A stretch of DNA of 64,000 nt from Cryptomeria japonica (GCF_030272615.1 NC_081411.1:152755971-152819970); one strand, 5' to 3'; shown: positions 21,453 through 33,780, counted from the stretch's first letter. Made by a program: numbers and translations. The notes: a model not told the origin generated them from the letters alone.

Positions 21453-24400
21453 ATGGCGAGTTCGTCAAGGAGAATAGAGGTGGAGAAATTTAATGGAAGT
21501 AATTTTGAGATGTGGAAGCTGAAGATGGAAGATCTGCTAATAGATCGAGATCTTTGGGATGCTGTTGATGCGAATGTCCAAAGACCCTCAGATCCTACTA
21601 CGGCAGCTCAGTATGATGTTATGGACCGAAAAGCCAAGGGTCTAATCAGACTGTGCCTGGCAGACTCTGTTCTAATCAATGTCCATGAAGAAAACTCTGC
21701 AAAGAAGCTATGGACTAAGCTTGGTGAGATGTATCAAGTGAAATCTTTATTAAATCAAATTTTCTTAAGAAAGAAATTGTATTCCTTGAAGATGGAAGAG
21801 GGTGGACGAATTGCAGACCACCTAGAAGCATTCAATATGATTGTGGCTCAATAAGTATCCGTCGGTGTTAAGATGGATGAGGAGGAGAAATGTCAGATCT
21901 TGCTTTGTTCTTTACCTGATTCGTGGGATTCTCTTGTTATGGCTATCGGTAGTACTTCTGTTGTTTTGAAATCTGAAGACGTGGTGGGTGCCCTACTCGG
22001 TGAAGAGATGCGAAGGAAGGTATCCATCAGTTCAAAGGAAGCCCTAACCGTTCGTGGAAGACCTAAGGAGAAAGGCAAGAAGAATGAGAAGCGCGGCAAG
22101 TCCAAATCCAAAGGGAGATCGAAATCTCCTGGAAAGTCCAAAGTCATTTGCTGGAATTGTGGTAAACCGGGTCACATCCGTAAGGACTGCAAAGAAGAAA
22201 AGAAGAAGAAAAAGAAAAAGTTCGATTCTGATTCTGAGTCCGACAAGGAAGATTGCGATGCATTTATTGCGGCTTTGGCGACTCATGCAGGTAATGATGC
22301 CTGGCTAATTGACTCAGGTGCATCTTTTCATATGACTTCCAATAGAGGTTGGTTTTCTGAATATGAAGGATTTAATGGAGGTAAGGTGTACTTGGGTGAT
22401 GATTCACATCTAGACATTGTTGGTCGAGGTAAAGTTAGAATCAGGTTTTCTGATGGTAGAATAAAAAGGATTAATGGTGTGCTGCATATCCCTGGATTAA
22501 AACGAAACCTGTTATCTGTGAGCAAACTGATAGATGTGGGTGTGCAGGTAGTCTTTTCTGAAGCAGGATGTAAGATGATTAAGGGTGCTATGGTAGTTGC
22601 TAGAGGTGTCAGGTTTGACACTTTGTATAAGCTTGAAGCATACACTGTTGAGTGTAATAGCACTTCTGTAAAAAGTAAATCTGCAGATACTTCACTGGAA
22701 GATTTGAAGGTTTCACCTTCAGCAGATGGAAATGGTTTTTGGGTACCTAAGGGTGCTCTTTCGTCTGAAGCAAAGTTACCTGCAGAGAAGACTATGTTAT
22801 GGCACCAGAGACTTGGCCACATTGGAGAAAAGGGTCTAAGGACCTTGAAAAATAAAAACCTTGTTGAAGGTTTGAATGACTGTAACCTTGACTTTGATTT
22901 CTGTGAGCATTGCATTTATGGAAAACAAAACCGCGTTCAGTTTTACTCGAGTTCTCATAAAACTTGTGGTGTTTTGGATATTATCCATTCTGATGTGTTT
23001 GGTCCAGTAGATGTCTCTTCGATTGGAAAATCCACATATTATGTTTCATTTATTGATGATTTTAGTAGAAGGACATGGGTATATTTTCTAAAGAGTAAAT
23101 CTGAAGTTTTTAGTCGTTTTAAAGAATTTAAAGCAATGGTTGAGTTGTAGACTGGAAAGAAAATAAAATGTTTGAGAACTGATAATGGCGGTGAGTTTTG
23201 CTCTAATGATTTTGATAGATTCTGTAAAGACTGTGGAATTAACAGGCAGAAGACAACTCCGTATTCTCCACAGCAGAATGGAGTTGCAGAAAGAATGAAC
23301 AGGACACTGATGGAGAAGGCTAGGAGTATGTTGAGTGGTGCTGGTCTCGAACAAAAGTTTTGGGCTGAAGCTGTTGCCACTGCTTGCTACCTGATTAACA
23401 GGTCTCCTACATCAGCTCTTGTTGATAAAACGCCTATGGAAGCATGGTCAGGTCACAAGCCTTCATTGAGACATCTTAGAGTTTTTGGTTGCGAGGCATA
23501 TGCACATGTGCCAAAGGAGAAGCGAACAAAGTTGGAGAACAAGGCTGTGAAATGTATCTTCATCGGGTATAGTTATGGTGTGAAAGGATACAAGCTTTGG
23601 GACCCTGTTGCACAAAAGGTAATTCACAGTAGAAGTGTTATTTTTAGAGAAATTAAGTCTCCTTCTATTACATTGCAGCCAGAACAGACTAAAAAAGAAG
23701 ATGTGATTCAACTTCCTTCTACACCTGAAAGAGTTGAATCAAGACCCCTAGATAGGCAAGAATTTGAGGAGAGCTCATCTAGCTCTGAATCTTTAGAAGA
23801 GGAGGAAGAACCTCCAACTCAACTTGTTCGAAGGTCTACAAGACATAGACAACCACCTGAAAGGTATTCACCTGATGATTGGAGATGTATTTTTGCTCTG
23901 AATACTAGTGTGGATGAACTGAAATCTGTAGAAGAGGCATTAGGTATGAATGATGCAGAATCCTGGAAGATTGCTATGGAGGAAGAAATGGCAGCATTGA
24001 AAAAGAATGATACATGGGATCTTGTACCATTGCCTGAAGGACGAAAACCTGTTGGTTGTAAATGGGTATTCAAGAAAAAGATTGGTTCAGATGGAAGCAT
24101 TGAGAAGTATAAAGCAAGGTTGGTTGCAAAAGGCTACTCTCAGGTTGAGGGTGTTGATTACGGTGAGATATTTTCTCCTGTTGCAAAAATGACGTCCATT
24201 AGATTTTTGCTTTCTATTGCTACTGCTTATGATTTAGAGGTTGAGCAAATGGATGTGAAAACTGCTTTCCTTCATGGTGATTTGGAGGAAGATATTTATA
24301 TGACACAGCCAGAGCACTATGTGGTGAAAGGCAAAAGAAATTTGGTCTGTAAATTGAAGAAATCTTTGTATGGCCTCAAACAAAGTCCTAGGATGTGGTA

Positions 24401-25496
24401 CCAGAAATTTGATACATATGTGTTGAGTTTGGGATTTGAACGTTCTAAATCAGATCACTGTGTTTATTATAAATCTTATGGTGATCATTTCTTATTCATT
24501 GCATTGTATGTTGATGATATGTTATTCATTGGTAAAGGGAAAGGTATGATTTCAGAACTGAAGTCTCAGCTCGCTGCTAAATTTGAAATGAAAGATCTTG
24601 GTGCAGCAAAGCACATTCTTGGGATGGAAATTAGAAGAGATAGGGCAAACAGAAAGCTATGGCTAGGCCAGAGTAAGTATGTGAATTCAGTGTTACAGAG
24701 GTTCAACATGCAGAATTGTAGACCATTGAGTGTTCCTTTTACAGTTGGAACGAAACTATCTGTTTCAGATTGTCCTACATCCCCATTGGAGATGGAAGAC
24801 ATGAGCAGAGTGCCTTACCAGAGTGCAGTTGGAAGCTTGATGTATGCTATGGTCTGTACTAGACCAGATATTGCCCAAGCAGTGGGAGTACTTTCTAGAT
24901 ATATGTCTAATCCTGGTAGAGTTCATTGGGATGCAGTCAAAAGAGTCTTTAGATATTTGAAGGGTACTTCAGAGTATTCTTTGTGTTATCATGGTAATTC
25001 AGTTGGAGACATGACTTCCCTTGATATCCATGGTTATGTAGATTCAGATTGGGCAGGTGATATTGATAGCAGAAGATCCACCAGTGCTTATGTGTTTACT
25101 TTGTTTGGTGGTGCAATTAGTTGGATGAGTAAGCGACAGGCTGTGGTTGCTTTATCCACTACTGAAGCAGAGTATATGGCAGCTACTCATGCTTGTAAAG
25201 AGGCCATTTGGCTTAAGAGACTGTGTTCAGATATTGGAATAAAACAAGGTACAGTGACAGTTTACTGTGACAGTCAGAGTGCAATTAGCCTAGCTAAGAA
25301 CCCGACATTTCATGCCCGGACCAAACATATTGATGTTCAGTATCATTTTGTTAGAGATATGGTCGAAGATGGTAGGGTGAAGCTGGTTAAGGTGGAAACT
25401 TTGATGAATGTTGCAGATGCTTTAACTAAGGCTGTGAGCACAGAGAAGTTCAGATGGTGTTCAGAGTCTATGGGCCTTGTGGCCCCTAGCAATTGA
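21453..25496 (+). pseudogene. C gag-pol polyprotein, two in-frame nonsense codons
   Basis: One frame of 1,347 sense codons is broken by TAA at 21852-21854 (in Gag) and TAG at 23148-23150 (in integrase, where relatives have Gln, so CAG to TAG). There is no frameshift. Domains in order are: Gag core (21453-21950), one CCHC knuckle CWNCGKPGHIRKDC (about 22149-22190), protease with IDSGASFHMT (about 22308-22340), integrase zinc site HQRLGH...CEHC (about 22801-22915) and core with TDNGGEF (about 23175), RT with YVDDM (about 24509), and RNase H with DSDWAGD and EAEYMAA, ending at 25496. All the usual catalytic motifs look intact apart from the two stops. It lies 110 bp after the PBS. Confidence 0.95.
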
Positions 25497-25537
25497 TTCA
25501 TTGTGTTGACATTCCCTTCCGCTCATGCAAGGTGTTC

Positions 25538-25552
25538 GACAAGTGGGAGATT
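25538..25552 (+). other. C polypurine tract
   Basis: AAGTGGGAGATT immediately precedes the 3' LTR. Confidence 0.8.
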
Positions 25553-26437
25553 TGTTGGGAAAAATGGTGTCTCAACCTTGCATTTATGCGAGGTTACTAT
25601 TTATAGTAAGTTTTTATTTGAGCACGAAATGGTGCGAAACTCTCCCTGAAGCTTCTGGTTGGCTAGATAAGCATTCCGGTAAAGTTTCGTCGCAAGGTCA
25701 CAGCTAGTTTTGAAGATATTAAAGTTTTCGTCTTGGAGGGGTGCAATAAAATATTTAAACTTAATTTTGGGGACTTTAGAGGCTCCGAAACACCCTAAAA
25801 AGTTGCCGTGACCGGCGAAGCTAGTTACGAGGTGATAGAGCACTTCGCGAGCTTTCCGGCGCTTCAAACGGTTCGTCAATCGGACACCCGGTTCTCAAGT
25901 TATGGCCTCCGGAAGTTTGTACTCCTGAAATAGGAAAAATAATTTGTATCGGATACATAAATGAGCTGTAAAAGGGAGCGACACGTGTTGATGTGTGCTT
26001 TAACATGTCATAGAAGGGAGATAAAGGTCGGCTACACCTTATTGGGTGGTTTTAGCCCATGGTTTTGTAATACCGTTTGATGGTTTCTTGTATTGTATCT
26101 CCTATTTATGAGGTGTGTGAGATAGAGGTTGTGTGTAAGAGTCTTATGGCTATTGAGTTCCCTCTGAATCTCTGATTAGTGCTACTCCTGCGAAGAGCTT
26201 GCTCTGCAAGTATTTTGTAATCTGTTTTTGATTGCTGAATAAAATATTGAGTTGCTTTTGGAGGGTGGGGTTTTTCTCCCGAAAGGGTTTTCCCCACGTA
26301 AATCATTGTGTTGTGGTATGATTGCTATTATATCTATTTCTATTTTCTGTAACTGTTATAATGATCTAAAAAGTTTTGCATTACCCTCCTCTCAAGGTTA
26401 GTGTAGGAAGTTGTTTCCGCTACTTTACTTCCTTACA
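25553..26437 (+). repeat. C 3' LTR (885 bp)
   Basis: It is the same length as the 5' LTR and differs at four positions: CTCTG/CTCCG, GTTGCC/GTTCCC, GATTGTTG/GATTGCTG and GAGCTGC/GAGTTGC. Confidence 0.95.
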
Positions 26438-26442
26438 TATTT

Positions 26443-29400
26443 GGCCTGCTATGAACAACATATTGCAGCTTTCCAATCATGGATCGATAAAGTGTCTCAT
26501 CAACATATGCAGATTCATCATTCTTTGATAGTTTACAATTGGTAGTCATAGGAGTACTTATTGGTTTTGAATCCTCCATTCCAAATTTCTTCAAGATTTC
26601 CTTTATGTACTTGGATTGAGTAAGGAAAGTCTCATCTTTCATTTGTAGTATCTGTAAACCTATAAAATACTTTATCTCACTGATTAGTGACATCTCAAAT
26701 TCTTTGCTCATTTAATTTCCAAAGTTCTTGCATAGAGAGTCATTTCCACAAAAGATAATATCATCAACAAATATGACTGAGATCAGTATTCCATTTTCAT
26801 CCTTCTTCATGTACATGTTACTATTTTCACTAGTTCTTATAAAACCAATTTTGATTAAATAAGAGTGCAATCTTTCATACCATGCTCTAGGTTCTTTTTC
26901 AAACCATATAAATCTTTGTTCAATTTACATACCTGATCATTATTCTTTCCTTCAACAAATCCTTCAGGTTGTTCAATGTAAACTTCTTCTTCTAGTATAC
27001 CATTCAAAAATGCAGATTTGACATCCATTTGATATACCTTGAAAATTTTGAAAGCAACATATGCCAACAATGTTCTTACTCCTTCAAGTCTTGCCACAGG
27101 TGCAAAAGTCTCACCATAATCAATTCCTTCTTCTTGGGTATAACCTTTGCAAACTAGTCTTGCTTTATTTCGAATGACCTCACCTTTTTCGTTCAGCTTA
27201 TTTTTGAAAATCCACTTTGTTCCGATTACATTTTTGTCCTTCGGTCTTGGGACCAGTGTCCATGTGTCATTCTTCTTGATTTGATCAATCTCTTCTGTCA
27301 TAGCATTTATCCAATCTTCATTGTTAAATGCCTCTTTCACTATCCTCGGTTCAAATTCAGATATCAGACATGTGTTCTGTCTCAGTTTGATCCTTGTCAT
27401 CACTGGATCATCTTTATCTCCTATTATTTGACTTGATGCATGATGTCTTTTGACATACTTGGCTAATATAGGCTTGATAGGTTCTGTATGATCTTCTTCA
27501 TCACTCGGTAACTGGATATTCTCTTCATTTCCTTCAACAGTTCTCTCGGTAAGACTTGTCAGTTGAACATAGACAAATTCATCATAATCTTCTGGTTCTT
27601 TGGAATTTCCTTCATCATTTCTTTTTGCAAATTCATCAATTTTCACATTTGCACTTTCTACTATTTTGTTAGATGATTTGATTAGACATTTAAATGCTTT
27701 GCTTCTAGAAGAATAACCTAGAAATGTTCCTTCTTCATTTTTCTGATCAAACTTACCATTTCTGTCATCTTTGTGAACATAGCATCTACTTCCAAAGATT
27801 TTAAAATAACTTACATTAGGTTTCTTGTCATACCAGATTTCATAAGGTGTCTTCAAAGTTCCTTTCTTCAGTTGTACTCGGTTCAGGGTGTAAACTGCTG
27901 TGCTTATTGCTTCTCTCCAAAATGTTTGTGACACTTTCTTTTCAATCATCAGGGTTCTGGCACAATGCACAATAGATCTATTTCTTCTCTCAGAAATTCC
28001 ATTTTATTATGGAGTTCTCGGTGCAAAGACTTGTCTTTTTATACCATGATCATTGCAGAATAAGTTGAACTCATCAGATGTGAACTCTCTTCCTCTGTCT
28101 GATCTAAGACATTTCAGTTATCTTCCTATTTCATTTTCAACTCTTGCCTTGTACCATTTAAACATTTGAAAAGCTTCTGATTTTTCTTTTAAAAACATTA
28201 CTGACATCATCCTTGAGTAATCATCCACAAATAATATGAAATATTTATCACCATAATAACTTTGAACTTTCATAGGACCACAAAGATCATTATGCACAAG
28301 ATCTAAAATTCCTTTTGAAGTGTAGGACTTACTTGTAAAGCTTGATCTTGTCATCTTACCCATTTGGCATCCTTGGCACATAGCATTCTTAGGTTTTTCA
28401 AGAATCGGTAGACCTCTTACTCGATGCTTCTTGCTTATTTTGATCAGATTATCAAAATTTACATGACAAAACCTTTTATGCCATAACCATGTATCATCTA
28501 TCTTTGCATATAGACACTTATTCCGAGTTGAGTTAAGGTGAAATGTGGTACCTTTTGTTTGTGTCCCAGTAGCAGCTAACTTTCCATGCTTGTCATGAAC
28601 TTTGACAATTCCTTTCTAAAATTCTATTCAGTAACTTGTGTTATTTAGCTGTGCTACACTCAACAAATTGTATTTCAAACCTTCAACCCAATAAACATCA
28701 TTGCATTTTGCATTGTTAAGAAGTGTTATAGATCCTTTACCTCTTACTGGACATGGTGCATCATTACCAAATCTTACATAGCCTCCATCATAATCTTCTA
28801 ATATAACAAACTTGTGTTTATCACCTGTCATGTGATGTGAGCATCCACTATCTATGATCCAGGAATCATTAGTATTTATATGAGATATTAAAGCTTTTTC
28901 TTCATACCTTTCTTCATCTGATCCATCTTTGATAGCCACATAAACAACTTCCTCTGTATCAGTTTCATCTGATTTATCATCATTGGATTCCTCATCAGCT
29001 ATTAGGCATGACTTTCTATCTCTTCTTCTGAAGTCTCAGTGTCCTCTGTAATAATTATTTTTCTGTCTGTCATCTCGGTAATCTCTCTTTTCAGTAGAAT
29101 CTTTGTCAGGACAGTTAGAAGCCATATGTCCTATCTTATCACAATTGAAACATTTCAAAGGTAGTTTTCCTTTATACTTACCTTTGCCTCTCGATAACCT
29201 TCTGGCTAATAGTGCTTCAAACTCTTCTTGCTTTCTAATTTCCTCATACAGTTTGTGTACTTCTTCCATGTTCTTACGAAATCTTTCACTTGCTCCACTG
29301 CGATTCCCTTCAGAATACTTATACTTTCTATCATTGTAATCATCAGATTCATCAAGATGAAAAGAACTAAATGCAGACTCAATTTTATTTACCGATGACC

Positions 29401-30001
29401 CACTGTTATCAAAGTTACTTAACTCAAATGCATGTAGCTTACCAATAGTAGCATCTAAAGAAACTGGCATATTGGGTACAAACGTCAATTCATTGATTGC
29501 AGAGACTCAAATTGCATAAGCTGGTAGATGGGTTCTTAACAACTTACTTGTTATATCCTTTTCTTCAATAGTTCCACCTGCTCCTTTGATTTGATTGACA
29601 ATCTCCTTTAATCTTGTACTGTATTGGGTTATGTTCTCACCTTCATTCATCCTCATAGATACAAGTTGTCCTCTTAGACTATCCACTTTTTCTCTTTGAA
29701 CATGTTCATCACCGCCATACACAGATATGAGCTTGTCGCACATTGCCTTTGCATCATTGCAACCTTCTAGATCATTAAACTCTGAGTCGGTCAATGCAGA
29801 TGTTATTTCAATCGTTGCTTGGATATGTTCTTTCTTTGCCTTTATCTCTTCCATTGTCAATGAATAGGTGCTAGGTGTGATGAAATCATTCTCCAGATAA
29901 TATACATCATATTCTCCAACTCCTGATAGGTGCAGCTTCATCCTTTTCTGCCATGTAGAGAAACTAGACTTGTTCAGCTTCGGTGCATCCCTCTTATACA
30001 T
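26443..30001 (-). pseudogene. B gag-pol, N-terminal to RT part
   Basis: From ATG 30001 on the minus strand: Gag core, then the knuckle CFNCDKIGHMASNC (about 29110-29150), protease with IDSGCSHHMT (about 28835-28865), integrase zinc site WHKRFCHV...CQGC, core with DDYSR and SDRGREF (about 28090-28250), and RT with YVDD-like FVDD (near 26780). Everything from 30001 to about 26890 stays in one frame despite nonsense codons at 29507, 29036, 28628 and about 28616, at 28118, and a double stop near 28005 where relatives have Gln-Gln. A +1 in an A-run at about 26890 shifts the frame, and a further TAA lies near 26713. The gene continues at 20438 beyond C. Confidence 0.85.
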
Positions 30002-30051
30002 CTTTGGATTTTTCCCTCAAGTACCTTTAAACTTTTCTTCTGGAGTCCAAA

Positions 30052-30063
30052 GCTCTGATACCA
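30052..30063 (-). other. B primer-binding site
   Basis: The minus strand reads TGGTATCAGAGC, two bases (AT) from the LTR end. It is complementary to initiator tRNA-Met. Confidence 0.9.
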
Positions 30064-30065
30064 AT

Positions 30066-31567
30066 TGATAGTTCTGATACTAAATGTTTAGTACAGATGC
30101 CAAGCTAATAAGATGAGAGGGGGGGGGGGGGGGGAGGGGTGAATCATACAAACTTAATCTTCCATAAAATCAACAGATTCAACCTCGGTAACCTTATCAG
30201 AAAAACTATAAAGCATGAAAACTCATAAATAGATAAGATCACAAAACATATAACACCAGATTTAACATGGAAACCCAAATAGGGAAAAACCACTGTGGGA
30301 TTTTGGACCCACTAAGAAATATACTCTTCTAGAGTATGCTCAGTTAAAAGGAAATCCTGTTAAAGATTACAAACACATTGCTAGATGTGACCCGGTTAAG
30401 GGATTTCCCTCAGATCTGTTAGGATCTTCACCTTGTTAGAAGTGACCTTGTTAAAGAATTTCAAACACTCAATAAGAATGTCACCTTGCTAGAGGGTTTT
30501 ACAAATAAGACTGTTAAGTCCACTCGGTTAATAGATTTTTTGTCACTTTACAAAATAACAGTAATAAAAATATATCTGCAACTTCAGATCTAAAAATGCT
30601 AAAGTAGATTCTTATTTGCTCAATACAATCTAGTCATAGGACTTATCTTGTCCTTCTACTGGGCTCTATACTCTGTTGTCAAAACAGGTCTTCAAGCTTC
30701 AGTGCTCGGTAATCACTATGTAGCATCCCTATGCTTACACTTGCCAGCAGACATTGTTTATTAACAGTTCCTTATTTATAAACAAATTGCCAACCGCTTA
30801 ATCTCCTTGATCACATTTCCCATGATCAATCATAGCCATCAGATCTTCAAACTTGACTAGGTTCAATGTATCCTTTGATCTGAAAATGTTTTACCCTGCC
30901 TTGGAACTTGCATACATTTCTTGGAACTTGTGCTAGGGTATTGCGGTTCAATCTAAGCTGTAGACCTTCCTGCTGATTTTTCATTGCCATAGATCCTTAA
31001 CAACCTTTATACACATTGTAACAATCATTTAATCATAACCAACTCATCATCTTCCTTCATTAAATAATGCTTTTATTCATTCAATGCATTCTGTTATTAC
31101 TTGGTTGCAACTCGGTAAATACTAAACTTCACTCGGTAGACATTCTGCCTTCATTAACCGATAGTGATAACCTTAGGGTTTACCGACTAGGTTCTTTTCT
31201 CGGTAACATAGTATAGTATTAACCTTACAAACAATAGCTTATGTAGGATATCAAAAAACAATCTAAACGTCATGATCTCATCATTGTCTAACTCGGTAAT
31301 AGTTGCCCATTGAATAACTTATTCCTCCCCTTATTCATCACATTCTTTCTGTGTCTTTTACCGACATCTTAACTATCTTCAAAACATACTTCTTAAGATA
31401 TGACAACATCATACTAAATCAGAAAATCATTTTCTTGACATCAATGACAAAATAATAATATTAAGACAGTAAACATCCTTAATCGGTTATATCCATAATC
31501 ATCAACAACCTTCTCAATATCCTTATTGAAATGCCAACAATCTCTCATTGTAATTGGAATGCCAACA
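30066..31567 (-). repeat. B 5' LTR (1502 bp)
   Basis: It is the homologue of 17976-19438. It is longer mainly because of an expanded G-run (30119-30137, about 18 bases including one A) and a 20-bp direct duplication near 30900 (CTTGGAACTTG repeated). Confidence 0.85.
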
Positions 31568-31572
31568 ATTTG

Positions 31573-31890
31573 ACATGTTCAATCTATCATAACTATGGTC
31601 ATGTGGCTATGAATTGTCGGAGAAGAACTAATAGAGGCAATGCTAGACCTTGGAGAGCATCTGGAATGGCATGTTTCCACTTTCACAAACCGAGACACAT
31701 TGCAAGGTTTTGTAGAGTTAGAATGAACCAACCGGTTAATCAATTTGTTGATCAAAAAGGAAAGAAGAAGGTAGATGTGGAAGAAACTAGAAGTGAGATG
31801 AATAAGATATGGAGGAAGAAAAGTGAGGAGAAACCATCGGAGGACTCCAATTCTTCACCTAGTGTGGAGAATCGCTCACCAAAAAAGTAA
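31573..31890 (+). pseudogene. Element A Gag-like ORF, C-terminal part
   Basis: In frame with 17975 after removal of B, it completes a knuckle (CSIYHNYGHVAMNC) and adds another (CFHFHKPRHIARFC). In each, one Cys is replaced by Tyr or Phe. A charged tail, EEKPSEDSNSSPSVENRSPKK, ends at a TAA at 31888. The degraded Cys codons are consistent with long decay. Confidence 0.6.
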
Positions 31891-32039
31891 GCTATGTATG
31901 AAGCTTGGGGGAGCATATTGTCAAATCCGTTTCTAAAACCCCTAAATGGTGTGCGGTAAGTCAAATATACATGTTTTGATGCAAAATGATGTTATGAAGT
32001 GATTATGAGATGTAATCGATAAATTAGATGTGATATGTG
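31891..32039 (+). other. 3' end region of A
   Basis: It contains a purine-rich GCTTGGGGGAGCATAT and then TGTCAAATCC, which may be the PPT and 3' LTR start of A. The 5' LTR of A lacks this part, so this cannot be tested by LTR comparison. LTR G begins at 32040. Confidence 0.35.
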
Positions 32040-33714
32040 TGTTGGATTGTTGACATTGATAAAACCAGTCAATCTAGAGAACCGGTATATGTGCTAAGGT
32101 TTGTCATTGATGTCCAACACTTATTAGTGAAGACACTATCCGGTGAAGTGGTATAGGTAGAGTGGTTTTGCTTTTCAGTAAGCAAAAGTGATGACTTACA
32201 ATACATGGAAACAACATTGGTATTGAATGATCAAAGGTTCAATCAGCTCAAGGAAAGATAAACTAAGCTAACCGGTCTATCATTCAGGAAGATCGGTCAT
32301 TTTGATGATGGTGAAGTCACAAAAGGTGACTCAGGAAGGAAAACTTGTTTGTTTAAATAAACCGATAACTCATTGGTAAACATGGGAAGAGACTTGGTGT
32401 GGGCACAAAAAATTGGCAATCAAAGGATGAACTGGTAATAGAAGTGCAATGGCATACCAGTACACCGGTATGACAGAAGAAAGACAGGTGATCACCATAA
32501 ATTTCAGAGCGGTGATCGGTTATTTAGTTGCAGTGGCAAAGGATGAGTTGGTGAGCTTGTGTCTACGCCAAATCATATGTTGGTAAGGTCAACTTTCAGT
32601 TATTATGCAGTCAAGCATGATTACATGTGGGTTTTCTAGTTCACACTTATTTGGCTGAAGACGACTCAAAAGTTTCTATCTTTGGGAGATGCGGTGGCAG
32701 AATTGGTTGAACACTTGGTGAAATTGTTGTAAGGAGCGCAAAGAAAGAGTGGGAGATTTTGAATTTTAAATCTTCCGAAATCCATGATTGGTTTGATTGA
32801 GAGAATTCCTGAAGGTGTCAGTAGAAAATGTATAAAGTGTTCTTGAAGTTCATTCTGAAAGTTTTGATCGTGAAACTTGCAACAAGGAGAATTTGTTGAA
32901 GGCCATCCAAAGTGAAGAGTAGAGAGAGAGGAAGTGCTAAAAGGTATTAACACAATAGAGTGTGTTTGAAGTAGATCAACTAAGTGTAGAGTCGAGATAC
33001 AGTGAATCGGCAGAGTGCAGAGCCGAAGATCAGAGGACCGACAGAGTGCAGAGCCAAAGGTCAGGGGACCGACAAAGTGCAGAGCCGAAGGTCTGAGGAT
33101 CGGTAGAGTGCAATGCTGAGGGATAGGTGACTGACTGAGTGAAGAGATGAAGGTGTATTAAGGAAATTAGTGTTGTGTAGAGAAGACACAATTGATGTGT
33201 ATTGAGTGTGATGCATATTGAGATATGATCAAGCTATCAGTAGATAATTCAACAGATCATCCATCTGTTGATTTCTAACAACTGCAACTTAAATCCCTTA
33301 ATCGGGTGGACTTTAACAGGTCCCTATTATAAAATATCTTAACTAGGTGACATCTTAACTGATGTTCTAAGTCCTCTAACTAGGCTACCTTTAACAAGGT
33401 AAAGGCACTAACCGGCCTTGATCAAAATCCCTTAACCGGGTGGCACCTAACAAGGATGGCTCCTCACAGGGCGTACTTCACAAGAGTACAAATTTTGCGA
33501 GTTCCTACTCACACCGTGGTTTTCTTCCTTTTGGGTTTCCACATGATTACTCCTTGGTGTCACTGTCAACTTTTCATGCTTGCATATTTTACTTTAGTGA
33601 TTAAGTATATTGTTGGATCTTAGATGAATGCAGATTTAAGATAAAAGTTAAATTGTGAAAATTTGATTAAGTTTTGATTCACCCCTCCCCTCTCAACACT
33701 GGTTGGGACTAATA
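32040..33714 (+). repeat. G 5' LTR (about 1675 bp)
   Basis: It starts TGTTGGATTGTTGACATT. The end before the PBS spacer reads CTAATA, so the terminal CA has probably mutated. It includes the 31-bp repeats at 33007-33130, the CTTAACCGGGTGG-type array at 33290-33460, the ACACCGTGGTTTTCTTCC block near 33511 and the ATTCACCCCTCCCCTCTCA tract near 33677. The 3' LTR is outside the window, so limits are inferred from structure only. Confidence 0.6.
33007..33130 (+). repeat. 31-bp tandem repeat in G LTR (4 units)
   Basis: Four units of 31 bp (starts 33007, 33038, 33069, 33100) share the core GACAGAGTGCAGAGCCGAAG. The last is the most diverged. The position in the LTR upstream of the conserved U5 block suggests a U3 or early-transcript repeat. 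Confidence 0.85.
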
Positions 33715-33716
33715 AT

Positions 33717-33728
33717 TGGTATCAGAGC
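33717..33728 (+). other. G primer-binding site
   Basis: TGGTATCAGAGC, complementary to initiator tRNA-Met, lies at the 3' edge of the G LTR. Confidence 0.85.
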
Positions 33729-33780
33729 ATCAGGTCCCTATAATCAAAAGAAGCTTAATCGGCTTAGGGAGAGATCCAAG

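Larger units (their letters stand above)
20444..26437 (+). mobile_element. Element C: young plus-strand Ty1/copia, nearly intact
   Basis: C has 885-bp LTRs, a TATTT duplication on both sides (20439-20443, 26438-26442), a PBS, a PPT, and a single gag-pol frame of 4,044 bp with two nonsense codons. Gag (MASSSRRIEVEKFNGSNFEMWKLKMEDLL) and pol motifs are those of the Tork/Tnt1-like copia group. LTRs differ at four positions, so the insertion is recent. Confidence 0.95.
17976..31567 (-). mobile_element. Element B: minus-strand Ty1/copia, split by C
   Basis: Its LTRs are 30066-31567 (5') and 17976-19438 (3'), with an initiator-Met PBS at 30052-30063 and gag-pol from 30001 to 19822. Target duplication is ATGTG (17971-17975) against ATTTG (31568-31572), one mismatch. 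Removing B restores the Gag frame of A. LTRs differ by several per cent plus small indels, so B is older than C. The gag-pol has several nonsense codons and a 1-bp frameshift. Confidence 0.85.
15196..32039 (+). mobile_element. Element A: old plus-strand LTR element, split by H and B
   Basis: The order is a 5'-truncated LTR (15196-15469), PBS, and a coiled-coil/zinc-knuckle Gag-like ORF in three pieces. A purine run (about 31901-31914) and a possible LTR start (TGTCAAATCC at about 31919) follow before the LTR of G begins at 32040. No pol was found. Gag architecture matches ORF1 of D and D2, so A is an older relative of that family. The outer limits are uncertain. Confidence 0.55.

Noticed and set aside
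22328-22915. 195-codon antisense ORF in the gag-pol of C
   Set aside because: It is a mirror of the constrained pol frame. No motif of its own.
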